This document shows positions 8,926-18,258 of a stretch of 64,000 nt of DNA, in pieces. The notes beneath the pieces are model-generated. The model made no database searches, was not told the DNA's origin, and saw nothing but the letters and a program-made list of their open reading frames with translations. This DNA is from Candidatus Poribacteria bacterium. Its GTDB lineage: Bacteria > Poribacteria > WGA-4E > PCPOR2b. Numbering within the stretch: position 1 is the first letter of the stretch; every line of letters starts with the position of its first letter. The stretch covers positions 62,001 to 126,000 of the forward strand of contig PYIZ01000052.1 in the NCBI GenBank assembly GCA_003635265.1. The letters are read 5' to 3'. The position numbers and the translations under genes were made by a program.

Positions 8926-10287
8926 ATGTTCAGTGCAGTATTAGCGAAACGTGCATCAGAGAATAATCCCATCCGTGTGGGTATTATCGGCACTGGCAAA
9001 TTCGGTGCGGGGCTAGTGGCACAACTTTCCCAGATGGAGGGTGTTGAGACTAGTGCCATCGCGGATATTAACTTAGCTCATGCGAAGCACGCCTACACAG
9101 CGAGTTGCGTGTCGGCGGACGCCATAAAAGTTGTAAGCAACGTTGAGGGATTGAACGGCGCCATCCACAGTGGCAAGCGGGTGATAACCGAGGATGGGCT
9201 GCTCTTGCCCCAATCTGATCTAATAGATGTGGTGGTGGAAGCCACCGGGATTCCAGAAGTCGGGGCTCGCATGGCATATCATACGCTGACCCACAACAAA
9301 CATCTAGTAATGGTCAATGTGGAAGCCGATGTGACCATAGGACCCTATCTAAGCCGTCTAGCAGATACCGCTGGCGTCGTCTACACCCTTGTGGACGGTG
9401 ATCAACCCGGTGTGACCATGAACATCGTGGACTGGGCAAAGGCACTCGGATTTGAGATTGTCGCCGCCGGTCGCGGCACGGTCTTCTACGGTGATGATAG
9501 AGAGGGAACGCCGGATACGGTGCCGGAGCGTTTTGGCTTCAGCCAAGAGATGATTGAACGACGGACAATTAACTTGAAAATGTTCAATTCGTTCCGAGAT
9601 GGCACTAAGGCACAAGTTGAGATGACCGCATTAGCGAATATGACCGGGCTACCGCCGGACGTGCGGGGTATGCACGAACCTTCGCTCAATATCTCCGAGA
9701 TTGCTCAAGCTTTCAGTCTGCAAGGAGAGGGAGGGCTTCTGAGTCAGCATGGGGTGGTTGAATTAGCCAATAGTATAGCGGACGATGGGGTTACCCCGTT
9801 GGATTCACCGCTTCGGATGGGGGTTTTTGTGGTCATCCGAACCGACCATCCCTTCATTCAAGAGGACCTAGTTGGCTATCATCTCCATCCGGGTGGTAAC
9901 GGCAAAAACTTTCTGCTCTATCGACCCTATCATCTTGTAGCGGTGGCAGCTCCCATTTCCATTATAAAGGCAGCACTCTACGGGCAGCCCACCGGCACAC
10001 CCTTGACGACGCCGACCGCAGAGGTGATTACTGTCGCAAAACGAGATCTTAAGCAGGGGGAGATCCTAGATGGTGGCGGCGGGTATACAGTCAACGGGTT
10101 GATCGAAAAAGCGGAGATCGCTCGTTCGGAAAATCTGCTGCCGCTAGGCTTGGCGCCCGGAGCTAAATTGAAGCGGGATTTGACGAAAGGCGCAGCGATT
10201 ACCTACGACATGGTAACGCTCGACGAGGATTCTTTTATACTCAAGCTCCGCCGGTTACAAGATGCGACTCTCAATAGTGAAACGTGA
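8926..10287 (+). CDS. Homoserine-dehydrogenase-like oxidoreductase with C-terminal SAF domain (COG4091 type)
   Basis: 453 residues. The N-terminal Rossmann fold has VGIIGTGKFGAGL (residues ~18-30) and the central motifs VVEATGIPEVGA and VNVEADVTIGP. The C-terminal ~90 residues (KRDLKQGEILDGGGGYTV) form a SAF domain. This architecture is annotated as predicted homoserine dehydrogenase with SAF domain; related proteins occur in sugar-acid catabolic loci, so the substrate is probably not homoserine. AAGGAGA precedes the ATG. No obvious operon partner follows; the next 340 bases are repeat-rich. Confidence 0.82.
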   Translation: MFSAVLAKRASENNPIRVGIIGTGKFGAGLVAQLSQMEGVETSAIADINLAHAKHAYTASCVSADAIKVVSNVEGLNGAIHSGKRVITEDGLLLPQSDLIDVVVEATGIPEVGARMAYHTLTHNKHLVMVNVEADVTIGPYLSRLADTAGVVYTLVDGDQPGVTMNIVDWAKALGFEIVAAGRGTVFYGDDREGTPDTVPERFGFSQEMIERRTINLKMFNSFRDGTKAQVEMTALANMTGLPPDVRGMHEPSLNISEIAQAFSLQGEGGLLSQHGVVELANSIADDGVTPLDSPLRMGVFVVIRTDHPFIQEDLVGYHLHPGGNGKNFLLYRPYHLVAVAAPISIIKAALYGQPTGTPLTTPTAEVITVAKRDLKQGEILDGGGGYTVNGLIEKAEIARSENLLPLGLAPGAKLKRDLTKGAAITYDMVTLDEDSFILKLRRLQDATLNSET

Positions 10288-10559
10288 AATGTAAAACGTG
10301 AAGAACGTATGCCTGCATAATCGGGGCTAGTCCCGATGGAATCGGGATCCTCGCAAAGCGGGAGAAGCCCCTCCCACAGTGCACGAATAATTGTGACATT
10401 TATTATAGTTTTCGGTTTTCTTCCTGTCCTGCGAAGCGAGGATCCTCGATTTATCGGGATTTGAGCGAGGTGTCGGTTCCGATTTCATCGAGAATCCCGA
10501 GAATCGGGAGATTCGGAGATCCCTCCTACAAGAGCACTAAGTCGCTAATCAAAGTAAAT
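10288..10559. repeat. Repeat-rich intergenic patch with CCCGAT/ATCGGG palindromes
   Basis: No ORF. It contains several inverted copies of a GATTT(A)TCGGGAT / CCCGATGGAATCGGGAT core and GCGAGGATCC / GGATCCTCGC arms. It also contains GAAACGTGAAATGTAAAACGTGAA, a phrase shared with the interior of the family A element at 49360-49491. I see no coding signal; it looks like eroded dispersed repeats. Confidence 0.5.
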
Positions 10560-10588
10560 TTGACATTATAGTGCCTGTGCAATATAAT
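10560..10588 (+). promoter_or_regulatory. Consensus sigma70 promoter for the IscU-like/IscA genes
   Basis: TTGACA, a 17-base spacer, then TATAAT: a perfect match to the bacterial housekeeping consensus, about 43 bases before the IscU-like ATG. It is the strongest promoter I noticed in the window. Confidence 0.75.
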
Positions 10589-10631
10589 ATAGATTGGTAT
10601 TTTCGACTCAACATGAAGTTTGGAGCCGGAT

Positions 10632-11018
10632 ATGCACACCCCGCAAGTTATGGAGTATTACGAAAATCCACGGAACGTTGGTACAATCAGAGATGCAGAT
10701 GGAGTGGGGATTGTAGGCACACCTGCAAGTGGCGAAATGATGAAACTCACGATTAGGGTTTCTCAAGAGCGGGTTGTCGATGCAAAGTTTAAGGCGTTTG
10801 GGTGTCCAACTGCAATTGCAGCCAGTTCCCTCATCACAGAACTAATCAAGGAACGCACAATTCAAGAAGCATTGAACATAACGGAACGGCAAGTTGATGA
10901 AGCACTTGGAGGATTACCGCCGGATAAAGCGCGCTATGCTGCACTTGCCGAGAAGGTACTAAAAGCTGCTATTCATAATTATAATTCACATCTGAATGAA
11001 AAAGGGGGATCAAAATGA
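10632..11018 (+). CDS. IscU/NifU-N-like protein lacking two of three cluster cysteines
   Basis: 128 residues from MHTPQVMEYYENPRNVG, which matches IscU in length and order. IscU scaffolds assemble [2Fe-2S] clusters on three Cys plus an Asp. Here the first ligand motif PACGD reads PASGE (Ser33, Glu35). The second is kept (FGCPTAIA, Cys58). The third, normally HC, reads RY (Arg101-Tyr102). Only one ligand is therefore left, and classical cluster assembly looks unlikely. It overlaps the iscA-type gene by four bases and has a consensus promoter. No IscS, HscA or ferredoxin gene is in view. It may be an adaptor, or a scaffold using other ligands. Confidence 0.82.
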   Translation: MHTPQVMEYYENPRNVGTIRDADGVGIVGTPASGEMMKLTIRVSQERVVDAKFKAFGCPTAIAASSLITELIKERTIQEALNITERQVDEALGGLPPDKARYAALAEKVLKAAIHNYNSHLNEKGGSK

Positions 11019-11356
11019 TTACAGTGACTGAAGCTGCAGCCAAAAAAGCACAACTGTTAATGCAGGACGCTATGGGGGAAGAGAGTGTGGATGCTGATGC
11101 GGAGCACGGTCTGCGGATGCAGGTTGTCGGTGGAGGGTGCTCCGGTTTTCAGTACAATCTTGGGTTTGATGAACTGCGGAGTGGTGATAAGGTCTTTGAA
11201 CACCATGGGTTAAAGGTCTTCATCGATTCGCGCAGCACACTCTATCTCGCCGGTTCGACGTTGGATTACAAAGATGGCCTAATGGAGTCAGGCTTCAAAA
11301 TTACCAACCCCAATGCGAGGTCTGAGTGTGGTTGTGGCGAATCTTTTAGTGTGTAA
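11015..11356 (+). CDS. A-type iron-sulfur carrier (IscA/SufA/ErpA family)
   Basis: 113 residues with all three conserved cysteines: GGGCSGF (Cys42) and CGCG near the C-terminus (Cys105, Cys107). A-type carriers pass Fe-S clusters from a scaffold to target apoproteins. It is translationally coupled to the upstream IscU-like gene, whose cluster site is degenerate, so this protein may carry the functional cysteines of the pair. A terminator follows 25 bases after the stop. The data do not separate IscA, SufA and ErpA subtypes. Confidence 0.9.
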   Translation: MITVTEAAAKKAQLLMQDAMGEESVDADAEHGLRMQVVGGGCSGFQYNLGFDELRSGDKVFEHHGLKVFIDSRSTLYLAGSTLDYKDGLMESGFKITNPNARSECGCGESFSV

Positions 11357-11380
11357 GTAGGATTTGTGTTTCGTAGGAAT

Positions 11381-11416
11381 AGGCGGGAGATTCAGACTGA
11401 GTTTCCTGCCTTTTTT
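11381..11416 (+). terminator. Rho-independent terminator after the IscA-type gene
   Basis: Stem AGGCGGGAGA paired with TTTCCTGCCT (ten pairs counting G-U), loop of ten bases, then TTTTTT on the plus strand. Confidence 0.7.
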
Positions 11417-11454
11417 GTGCCCACTCAGGCAGGTTTTTCTTTCCACTATCCGGC

Positions 11455-13827
11455 TTAATTTTTCTCTTTCATAAGCGCATCAAGCTGCTGCCGAGCGTAA
11501 GCGACAATCACACTTTCAGGATAATCCTGAATGAGTGCAGTATAGGTCTCCTGCGCTTTGTCGAGTTCATTGAGCTGCCAGCGGTAGATGTCCGCGATTT
11601 TCGCTGTTGCCTCCGCTGCGATTGGACTCTCCTCCAAAGCAGAGACTTTCTGATATGCCGCGATAGCATCGGTGTATCGCGCCTCACGTTCATAAATTCC
11701 ACCAATCAGCATCCAGAGATCATCAACGATGAGCGCCGTCGGATATTCCTTCATCGTTTCTTGGCATAGTTGTAATGCCTTCTCGGTGTTTCCGCTTAAA
11801 TCGCTTTGCATTGCTTCAAGGTAACGTTTCAGAGGTTCGTTACTATAGTCTGAGTTGGATTGGATCAGGACAATTCTGTCTAGTGAATCGTTGCTCAACG
11901 GATTGGACATTGCAATATCAAGCACACGCTTATATGCCGCAACTGCTGATTCAATATCGCCTCGAAGCAGATGTGCATCACCGATTAGTTTTTGAGCCTC
12001 CGCCTTGAAATTGCTATTCCCGTCGGCAATCGGACGAAGCGCGATCTCTGCTATGTTGGACTTTCCCTGCAAGATATAACACGTTGCTATGCCAAGTTGA
12101 ATCTGTATTTTTTCGTCAGTCGACAATGGTTGATTGGCTAAGGCTTGGTAAACTTGCAGTGCAGCCCCCGGATCTCGTATTCCGTGTAACCAAACGTGTC
12201 CCAAGAGCAGTTGCGCGGATGGCTGATTGTTCCGTCGCGTCATACTTGTCAGAACTGTCAAAGCATCATCCCACCGTCCCCACTGCTCATAGAATCGCAC
12301 CAACTTCATCTGTGCAGCCCAAGCGAGATGCGTATTCGGAAAGAGTTCAGCAATTGTCCGATAAAAATCTGCTGCTTTAGGGTTTTTGTTCCGCTCCAGA
12401 ATTTGTGCATACTTTTCAAGGAGGTGTCCACGGTCAGCGGTGTAAAATTGATGCAGCTGCTCAAAAGTTCTGAGCGCCAAATCTAAATCTCCACGATAGA
12501 AATAGGCTTCTGCCAAAGATAGAACGAGACTCGGATTTCGTGACTTGGCTCTCAACATCACTTGGAGTCGGTCAATTACCCCCTTAAGCAGACGTTCTTG
12601 TTGAGCGCCTTCGTAAATCTCCGCCATGCTTTGGACAAGCGTATCGCGCCCACTGTAGCCAATCTCCACAACACTCAATGCGCGTAGATAGGTATTGACT
12701 GCCATATCAATTTCCCCTTGAATTTTGTAGACGTCCGCAAGCCGGTTGTAGAGTTGAGCATTTCTGGGACTGAGGTTAAGAGCTGTTTCATAAGCTTCGA
12801 CAGCCTTCTCATACATCTGGTGAGATGTGTAGATTGATCCCAGCTGCTGGTATCGGTAGGATTGATCCGGATCATCTTGGACAATTTTTGCCCACTGCTC
12901 TGCTGCAAGTTCTTGCTGACCTCGCTCCGCGTATAGCTCTCCAAGTTTCTTCAGAATATCTGTATTTGTCGGATTTTGCTCAAGAGCAGTACGGTATAGG
13001 GATAACGCCTCGTCGTATTTCTCCTGCGCTTTATAGAGACCCGCCAACTGATCCATCAGATTAATATCGTTCGGTTTGTGGCTAAGTTCAGTCTGAATCA
13101 ATTTCTCTGCATCAGTATACCTGTGCCTTATACGATATAGCCGAATAAGGCTGTTGAGCGCACTATTGCGGTACGGAGAGGTTGGGAAATCATTTAGGAA
13201 ACTCCGGTAATTTTCAATCGCCTCATCATATCCACCGTCTGCAAAGATATATTGGGCAACTAGATAACGCGCGATCGCTGCGGTTTGCGTTTTCGGATAT
13301 TTGTTGGCAAGTTGTCGGCATCGGGTAATCGCCTCTTTGTACTGATACCGATCGCGAAAAAGCGCTCCAATTCGATGCACGGCTTGGCTTGCATACGAGC
13401 CGTCTGGATCATCATCGATCACTGCTTGGAAACTTTGAAGTGCCATGGCATCATCGCCGAGTTTCTCGTAGGAGCGCCCTAAATTCATGCGAATTGCATC
13501 TTTTGAGTGTTGGAGCAGGGGTGTTTTTAATAGCGCTTTATACGCTTCAATCGCCTCTGAATATTTCTGGGAATAGTAGAAATCGTGGGCGTTCTGAATC
13601 GCGATTCGGTCCTCTTTAATAGGTGGGGCTTGGGCAAAAGTTACCAGAGTAATGAAGAGATAGATAGGTATTGAGAAAAGCAGGCATAGAAGCATCCTCA
13701 ACCGTATGCCAACTCTTGTGGGTTGCGGCGGATTTTGTAGAGGTGACTCTCGCTGCTGGCGTTCTAAAAATAAAGTGAGCATAATCATGTTTTGTTGCTT
13801 GCTGCGATGATGCTGCTTTCCTGTCAT
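11455..13827 (-). CDS. Exported tetratricopeptide-repeat protein
   Basis: About 790 residues. I prefer the second ATG because it has GGAGA just upstream; one five codons earlier is possible. A hydrophobic helix around residues 45-70 (MLLCLLFSIPIYLFITLVTFAQA) looks like a signal peptide or anchor behind a long basic N-terminus. From residue ~80 to the end it is nearly all TPR units, for example AIEAYKALLKT, ALQSFQAVIDDDP and ALSLYRTALEQNP. It probably serves as a periplasmic protein-interaction scaffold; no enzymatic domain is visible. It stands alone between convergent and same-strand neighbours. Confidence 0.85.
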   Translation of the reverse strand: MTGKQHHRSKQQNMIMLTLFLERQQRESPLQNPPQPTRVGIRLRMLLCLLFSIPIYLFITLVTFAQAPPIKEDRIAIQNAHDFYYSQKYSEAIEAYKALLKTPLLQHSKDAIRMNLGRSYEKLGDDAMALQSFQAVIDDDPDGSYASQAVHRIGALFRDRYQYKEAITRCRQLANKYPKTQTAAIARYLVAQYIFADGGYDEAIENYRSFLNDFPTSPYRNSALNSLIRLYRIRHRYTDAEKLIQTELSHKPNDINLMDQLAGLYKAQEKYDEALSLYRTALEQNPTNTDILKKLGELYAERGQQELAAEQWAKIVQDDPDQSYRYQQLGSIYTSHQMYEKAVEAYETALNLSPRNAQLYNRLADVYKIQGEIDMAVNTYLRALSVVEIGYSGRDTLVQSMAEIYEGAQQERLLKGVIDRLQVMLRAKSRNPSLVLSLAEAYFYRGDLDLALRTFEQLHQFYTADRGHLLEKYAQILERNKNPKAADFYRTIAELFPNTHLAWAAQMKLVRFYEQWGRWDDALTVLTSMTRRNNQPSAQLLLGHVWLHGIRDPGAALQVYQALANQPLSTDEKIQIQLGIATCYILQGKSNIAEIALRPIADGNSNFKAEAQKLIGDAHLLRGDIESAVAAYKRVLDIAMSNPLSNDSLDRIVLIQSNSDYSNEPLKRYLEAMQSDLSGNTEKALQLCQETMKEYPTALIVDDLWMLIGGIYEREARYTDAIAAYQKVSALEESPIAAEATAKIADIYRWQLNELDKAQETYTALIQDYPESVIVAYARQQLDALMKEKN

Positions 13828-13985
13828 ATTTCTCCGTCTCATTTACATTACAGACGAACAGCGTAGAACAGGGTTGACTTTTTGAGGTAGCAACCTACCA
13901 GATTCGGATAGAACCCTGCGCATACATCAGACGGAAACCGATTGTATCAGACACCTCGCCATGCGTCCTCGTAAAGTCAACCTCA

Positions 13986-14834
13986 CTACTCCAGCCCAAG
14001 CAGGGAGAGGGAGTCACGATGGATGAGATCTTCAATCTCCTGCTCTGGGACCTGTGGCATATTGGTGCCTTCAGCGAATCGGTTGGCGGTGCGGAGTGCG
14101 TCCATGGTCTCCTCAATGGTGGCGATTGGGAAATCGCTGCCGAAGAGCAGCTTGTGTATCACACGGTTCTCATGACAGAATGTCAGTGCCTGATACCCCC
14201 ACCAAGGTCGCAGAGGGACGCCGCCGGAGACATCAGCAAACACGTTTGGATGCTTTCGTATCATCACCATTGCGTCAGTATACCAAGGGAGTCCGATGTG
14301 GGCGAGGATAATTTTTAGATTCGGGAATTCACGAGCCACTGGGTCGTAGAGCAGCGGATTTGCCCACTCCATCGGTGTATTGGCAATGACATGGTACGCC
14401 GCATGGGTGAGGATGGGGAGTCCCAATTCTTCCGCACGGCGATGCACCCGTCGCGCCCTATCACCGTTTGGATCATAGTGTTGGTATACCGGACTCATCT
14501 TGATGCCCTTGAGTCCCAAATCGTTGACGCATCGATCAATCTCGTCCAATGCGTCCGGATCGTTTGGATCCACTGACATGAATCCGATGATTTTTTCCGG
14601 GTGTGCTTTAGCGTAAGCGGCAATAGCGTCATTCGGTGTGTGCATACCGAGCGCAATGGAATTAATGCCGAAGACAATTGCACGCGAAACCGCCGCCACC
14701 GCCTCCCAATGTATTTCGGGTGTCACTTCTAAGTCAATCCCGGTGTAACCGGTGTATCCTCGGTCAAACGCCTCAACAAAGACTTTACCCCACTGCTCGC
14801 GGGTAGAAAGGTGTGTATGTACGTCAATAATCAT
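13986..14834 (-). CDS. Amidohydrolase 2 family TIM-barrel hydrolase
   Basis: 282 residues from MIIDVHTHLS, chosen because GGAGG lies just upstream. The N-terminal metal motif HTH is at residues ~6-8. ILTHAAYH and LAHIGLPW supply later metal-binding His, and FGSDFP near the C-terminus is the conserved Asp motif. Relatives decarboxylate or hydrolyse carboxylated substrates (amidohydrolase 2, PF04909). The substrate is unknown. It is divergent from the membrane protein gene, which has its own consensus promoter. Confidence 0.87.
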   Translation of the reverse strand: MIIDVHTHLSTREQWGKVFVEAFDRGYTGYTGIDLEVTPEIHWEAVAAVSRAIVFGINSIALGMHTPNDAIAAYAKAHPEKIIGFMSVDPNDPDALDEIDRCVNDLGLKGIKMSPVYQHYDPNGDRARRVHRRAEELGLPILTHAAYHVIANTPMEWANPLLYDPVAREFPNLKIILAHIGLPWYTDAMVMIRKHPNVFADVSGGVPLRPWWGYQALTFCHENRVIHKLLFGSDFPIATIEETMDALRTANRFAEGTNMPQVPEQEIEDLIHRDSLSLLGLE

Positions 14835-14979
14835 GATAAACCTCCGACTCGGGCAACCCCTGTCCCAGATAGATCTGTAATACAAAAGCTGTGTTACGAG
14901 AGTTTAGCAAATTGATGCGCTACCCGTCAATATAGAAATCTCTGAATGGGTGAAGTGGTTGGTAGCAAACACTTTTCCA

Positions 14980-15007
14980 TTGACAGGCAAGGAGGAATGG
15001 ATATAAT
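14980..15007 (+). promoter_or_regulatory. Consensus sigma70 promoter for the DUF6785-type gene
   Basis: TTGACA, a 16-base spacer, then TATAAT, about 77 bases before the chosen ATG. Both hexamers are perfect. Confidence 0.65.
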
Positions 15008-15083
15008 AGCGTAGCCGGAGCAGGACGGTTCTGTAGTCTTGGCTCTCTCTGGATTTTGTACTGTTCACGGGATTGAGGAAAGC

Positions 15084-17003
15084 ATGGAGCACCCGACAAA
15101 AAATGATAGCAAAGGCGATGTTACCTTACGAGCGGTACTCGTCGGTTTAGCACTTGTACCAATCAACGTCTATATCGTCGTGCAGTGGGAAACGGTCTGG
15201 AATACACAGTACCCAACCACAATGACGATTTTTTATAACGTTGTTTTTACCTTCCTATCCTTGATTCTAGTGAATATGCTGTTAAAGCGGTGGCTGCCGC
15301 GGATAGCATTGAGTCAGCAGGAGCTGCTGACAGTTTATACGATGCTCTTCTTGGCGGTCTGTGTCAGCGGTCACGATTTTAGCCAATCTATATTTTGCAC
15401 GCTGGGGACCGCTCGCTGGTCTGCGACACCGGAGAACGATTGGGCTAACCTCTTTTGGAAGTATCTGTCACAACGCCTTACTGTAAATGATGATCAGGTA
15501 CTTTTTGGGTTTTACAAGGGGGAATCGACATTTTACACCGCGGCTCACATCAAAGGTTGGCTTGAACCGATGGTGTGGTGGACGCTTTTTCTTTCGGTTG
15601 TTGCGTTCACCATGTTTTGCCTGAACATTATCATCAGGAGACAGTGGATTGAGAAGGAAAAATTAACCTACCCACTCGTTCATCTACCGTATGAGATGAG
15701 CCGTGAGGGAAATGGACATCACCCGTTTTTCAAAAACAAACTGCTCTGGCTGGGTTTTGGGTTAGCCGCTGGCATCAATCTGATTAATGGGACAACCTTC
15801 CTGTTCCCCGTGCTTCCGCAGATTCCGCTCGGATATAATCTCAACGTCTACTTTACAGAGCGCCCGTTTAACGCAATGGGCAACTTCCCGGTTCAGTTTA
15901 ATCCTTTTGCTATTGGTCTTGCTTTTGCCATTCCGCTCGACCTCCTCTTTTCGTGTTGGTTCTTTTTTCTGCTTTGGAAAGCAGAGCGAGTTGTGGGCAG
16001 CATGGCAGGAGTGAACATGCCCGGATACCCATTTGTTGCGCAGCAGGTCTTTGGTGGATATCTGGGACTGGCTATTGTTGCCTTCTGGCTGGGGCGGAAA
16101 CCGATTTGGCAGGTTATAAAGCGGGCTATCGGGACAAAGTCAGATGTGGACGATTCCGACGAGCCGATGAAGTATAGAACGGCAGTCATCGGGATAATTG
16201 TGGGATTCAGCTTTCTGGTGTTCTTTTCATATCAAGCGGGAACGACCCTTCAGTTTGGATTGGCGTTCTTCAGCGTTTACTTCGTCATTGCGTTTGCGCA
16301 TACGCGGACGCGAGCGGAACTTGGTCCTCCGATACATGGGATTTACCACTATGGTCCGCTTCAATTTTTCATAGCGATGGTGGGCAGCCGTAAACTCGAA
16401 AGCCAGACATTGACAGCAGCAGCTCCGTTCTGGACGTTCACGAAACAGTTCAGAAACCATCCGATGCCGTATATGCTTGAAAGCTTCAAACTGGCAGACA
16501 GGTCCGGCATGAATACCCGCAAACTTGGTAAAGTCATTATGTTCTCCGTCGTTGCGGGTATCATCATAACCTTCTGGACATTTCTCCAATTCAGCTACAA
16601 ATGGGGCGGCGTCAGTGAAGGGCGGGGTATTGGTGCCTATACGGTGATTGAGCGGTGGCTCGTGCGTCCAATAGAACCGGATACACAGTCGCTGAGTGCT
16701 GTCGGCATCGGTGCCATGGTTGTGTTCGTCAACACAGTTCTGCGGTTGCGGTTCTTATGGTGGCCCCTGCATCCGCTAGCTTATCCGATAACGGGATATT
16801 TGCCGTTTGAGCACCTGTGGTTCCCGTTTCTTATAAGTTGGGTGGTAAAGGGAGCGATTCTCAGGCATGGGGGCATACAGACCTATCGTCGGACGTTCCC
16901 ATTTTTCTTAGGTTTGGTCTTGGGCGCGTTCACGATAGGCAGCATCTGGGGAATCGTTGGATTGGTGACTGGTATACCTACCTATGCGTTTAAGCGATGG
17001 TGA
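15084..17003 (+). CDS. Large polytopic membrane protein (DUF6785/DUF6784 type)
   Basis: About 639 residues from MEHPTKNDSK, supported by GAGGA upstream. There are about twelve hydrophobic helices, for example AVLVGLALVPINVYIVV, TIFYNVVFTFLSLILVNMLL and AVIGIIVGFSFLVFFS. Conserved-looking soluble pieces include QQELLTVYTMLFLAVCVSG and WIEKEKLTYPLVHLPYEMS. I recall this pattern from the DUF6785/DUF6784 proteins of Poribacteria and Planctomycetes; no transport activity is known to me. It is monocistronic by spacing and precedes the sugar catabolic cluster, so solute uptake is a reasonable guess only. Confidence 0.72.
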   Translation: MEHPTKNDSKGDVTLRAVLVGLALVPINVYIVVQWETVWNTQYPTTMTIFYNVVFTFLSLILVNMLLKRWLPRIALSQQELLTVYTMLFLAVCVSGHDFSQSIFCTLGTARWSATPENDWANLFWKYLSQRLTVNDDQVLFGFYKGESTFYTAAHIKGWLEPMVWWTLFLSVVAFTMFCLNIIIRRQWIEKEKLTYPLVHLPYEMSREGNGHHPFFKNKLLWLGFGLAAGINLINGTTFLFPVLPQIPLGYNLNVYFTERPFNAMGNFPVQFNPFAIGLAFAIPLDLLFSCWFFFLLWKAERVVGSMAGVNMPGYPFVAQQVFGGYLGLAIVAFWLGRKPIWQVIKRAIGTKSDVDDSDEPMKYRTAVIGIIVGFSFLVFFSYQAGTTLQFGLAFFSVYFVIAFAHTRTRAELGPPIHGIYHYGPLQFFIAMVGSRKLESQTLTAAAPFWTFTKQFRNHPMPYMLESFKLADRSGMNTRKLGKVIMFSVVAGIIITFWTFLQFSYKWGGVSEGRGIGAYTVIERWLVRPIEPDTQSLSAVGIGAMVVFVNTVLRLRFLWWPLHPLAYPITGYLPFEHLWFPFLISWVVKGAILRHGGIQTYRRTFPFFLGLVLGAFTIGSIWGIVGLVTGIPTYAFKRW

Positions 17004-17113
17004 AAATGCGAGATCCGCTTTGGTGAATTATAGTGGATCTTAGAATTAATGAGACACTCCAAACCGGGGCGGTTAGGAAAACGAAACTACCGTTCTATCG
17101 TTTGGTAGGCGCT

Positions 17114-17206
17114 CCCCGATAAATCGGGATCGCAAGCAGAGTTTCTAACTGCGCCTATTCGGTGCGGTTGGAAACCGCACCTACCGGCCCCGATAAATCG
17201 GGATCG
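17114..17206. repeat. Direct repeat CCCCGATAAATCGGGATCG flanking a GGTGCGGTT palindrome
   Basis: Two exact 19-base copies at 17114-17132 and 17188-17206, each containing the palindrome CCCGATAAATCGGG. Between them lies GGTGCGGTTGGAAACCGCACC at 17161-17181. The same CCCGAT..ATCGGG core recurs elsewhere in intergenic DNA of this window. The surrounding gap from 17004 shows no coding signal. Confidence 0.6.
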
Positions 17207-17259
17207 AATTTGAGAAAGGGACCCCATGCCTATCGACCAACATGGGGAGGAGGTATCAG

Positions 17260-18237
17260 ATGGCTAAGACAAATCGGCAGCAACATCATCTCAAATTTGG
17301 GATTTGGCTTGACGAAATGAAGCTACCATTTGACGAGGCACTTGCTGTTGCGAAACGGATAGGCGCAGAGTATGTCTGGTTCGCAGAATTGCCGGGTGAA
17401 ACAGCTATCGCTGAAATGAGCGACGCGGAGGTCGATAGAATGGGAGAACGCGTCGCCCGGCATGGCTTGAAACTCTTTCAGATCTGCGCGGAACATCCCT
17501 TTCATTACATTCGTCTCATGGATCTGCAGCCCGACTCGATACAGGACCACCCGGCGTTTCGTAAGGATTTCAATGCTTTGATTCGGGCGATGCAAATCGC
17601 CGCACGATTGGACGTGGGTGCGGTACTCGCCTACGGTTTATCTTGGCCCGGTGAATGGTCACAACAGGGACGAACTTGGGGAAGGGCGCCGACTTGGCCC
17701 ATGCGATGGGCGACGCGGGGCGGTATCATTGCCGATGATGATATGGATAAGCTAATCAACATTTTTTCTCTGGTCTTGGAACAGGCGGAACAGTACAATG
17801 TTGATGTTGTTCTCGGTATGCGCCCGTTCCACCACATCTCTACAACGACCCACTTTCGCCTTTTGGCTGAACGACTCGGCTCTCCAAGGCTCAAGTTTCA
17901 GTTGTCACCCGGCGATAGTCTGCTCTCCGCGGAATGTGACGTAGCGACAGCAGGCTTTACTCACGTCCGTCCCTACCTCCACGGACTGCACATCAAGGAT
18001 GTGCATGTGATTGATGGTCCCAAGGGTAGGTACGAGTGGCGTCCCTTTGGTGAGGGTGATGTTGATTATCCTACGCTGATGGGTAACCTGTTTGAACACC
18101 GTTGTGAGGTATTCCTTGCGGTCGCCACCCACTTCCGACCACCCAGCGAATCCGATGTAGAGGCGATGGAAATTAATTTTGCCAATGTTACGTCGCTTAT
18201 CAGTCTGTTAGCAGATCAGCAGCAGAGGGATTGGTAA
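17260..18237 (+). CDS. Sugar phosphate isomerase/epimerase-like TIM-barrel protein
   Basis: 325 residues from MAKTNRQQHH; GGGGAGGAGG sits directly upstream and decides against the ATG six codons earlier. The fold is that of xylose-isomerase-like/AP-endonuclease-2 proteins: FGIWLDEMKLPFDEAL, then AEYVWFAELPGE, and LHGLHIKDVHVID with the metal-ligand His-x-Lys-Asp pattern near residue 250, followed by FGEGDVDYP. Substrate unknown; enzymes of this family isomerise or epimerise ketoses, or act on inositol derivatives. It is followed after 21 bases by a Gfo/Idh/MocA oxidoreductase, a common pairing in polyol and amino-sugar catabolism. Confidence 0.85.
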   Translation: MAKTNRQQHHLKFGIWLDEMKLPFDEALAVAKRIGAEYVWFAELPGETAIAEMSDAEVDRMGERVARHGLKLFQICAEHPFHYIRLMDLQPDSIQDHPAFRKDFNALIRAMQIAARLDVGAVLAYGLSWPGEWSQQGRTWGRAPTWPMRWATRGGIIADDDMDKLINIFSLVLEQAEQYNVDVVLGMRPFHHISTTTHFRLLAERLGSPRLKFQLSPGDSLLSAECDVATAGFTHVRPYLHGLHIKDVHVIDGPKGRYEWRPFGEGDVDYPTLMGNLFEHRCEVFLAVATHFRPPSESDVEAMEINFANVTSLISLLADQQQRDW

Positions 18238-18258
18238 CTGGAATTAGGAGAAAGAAAA

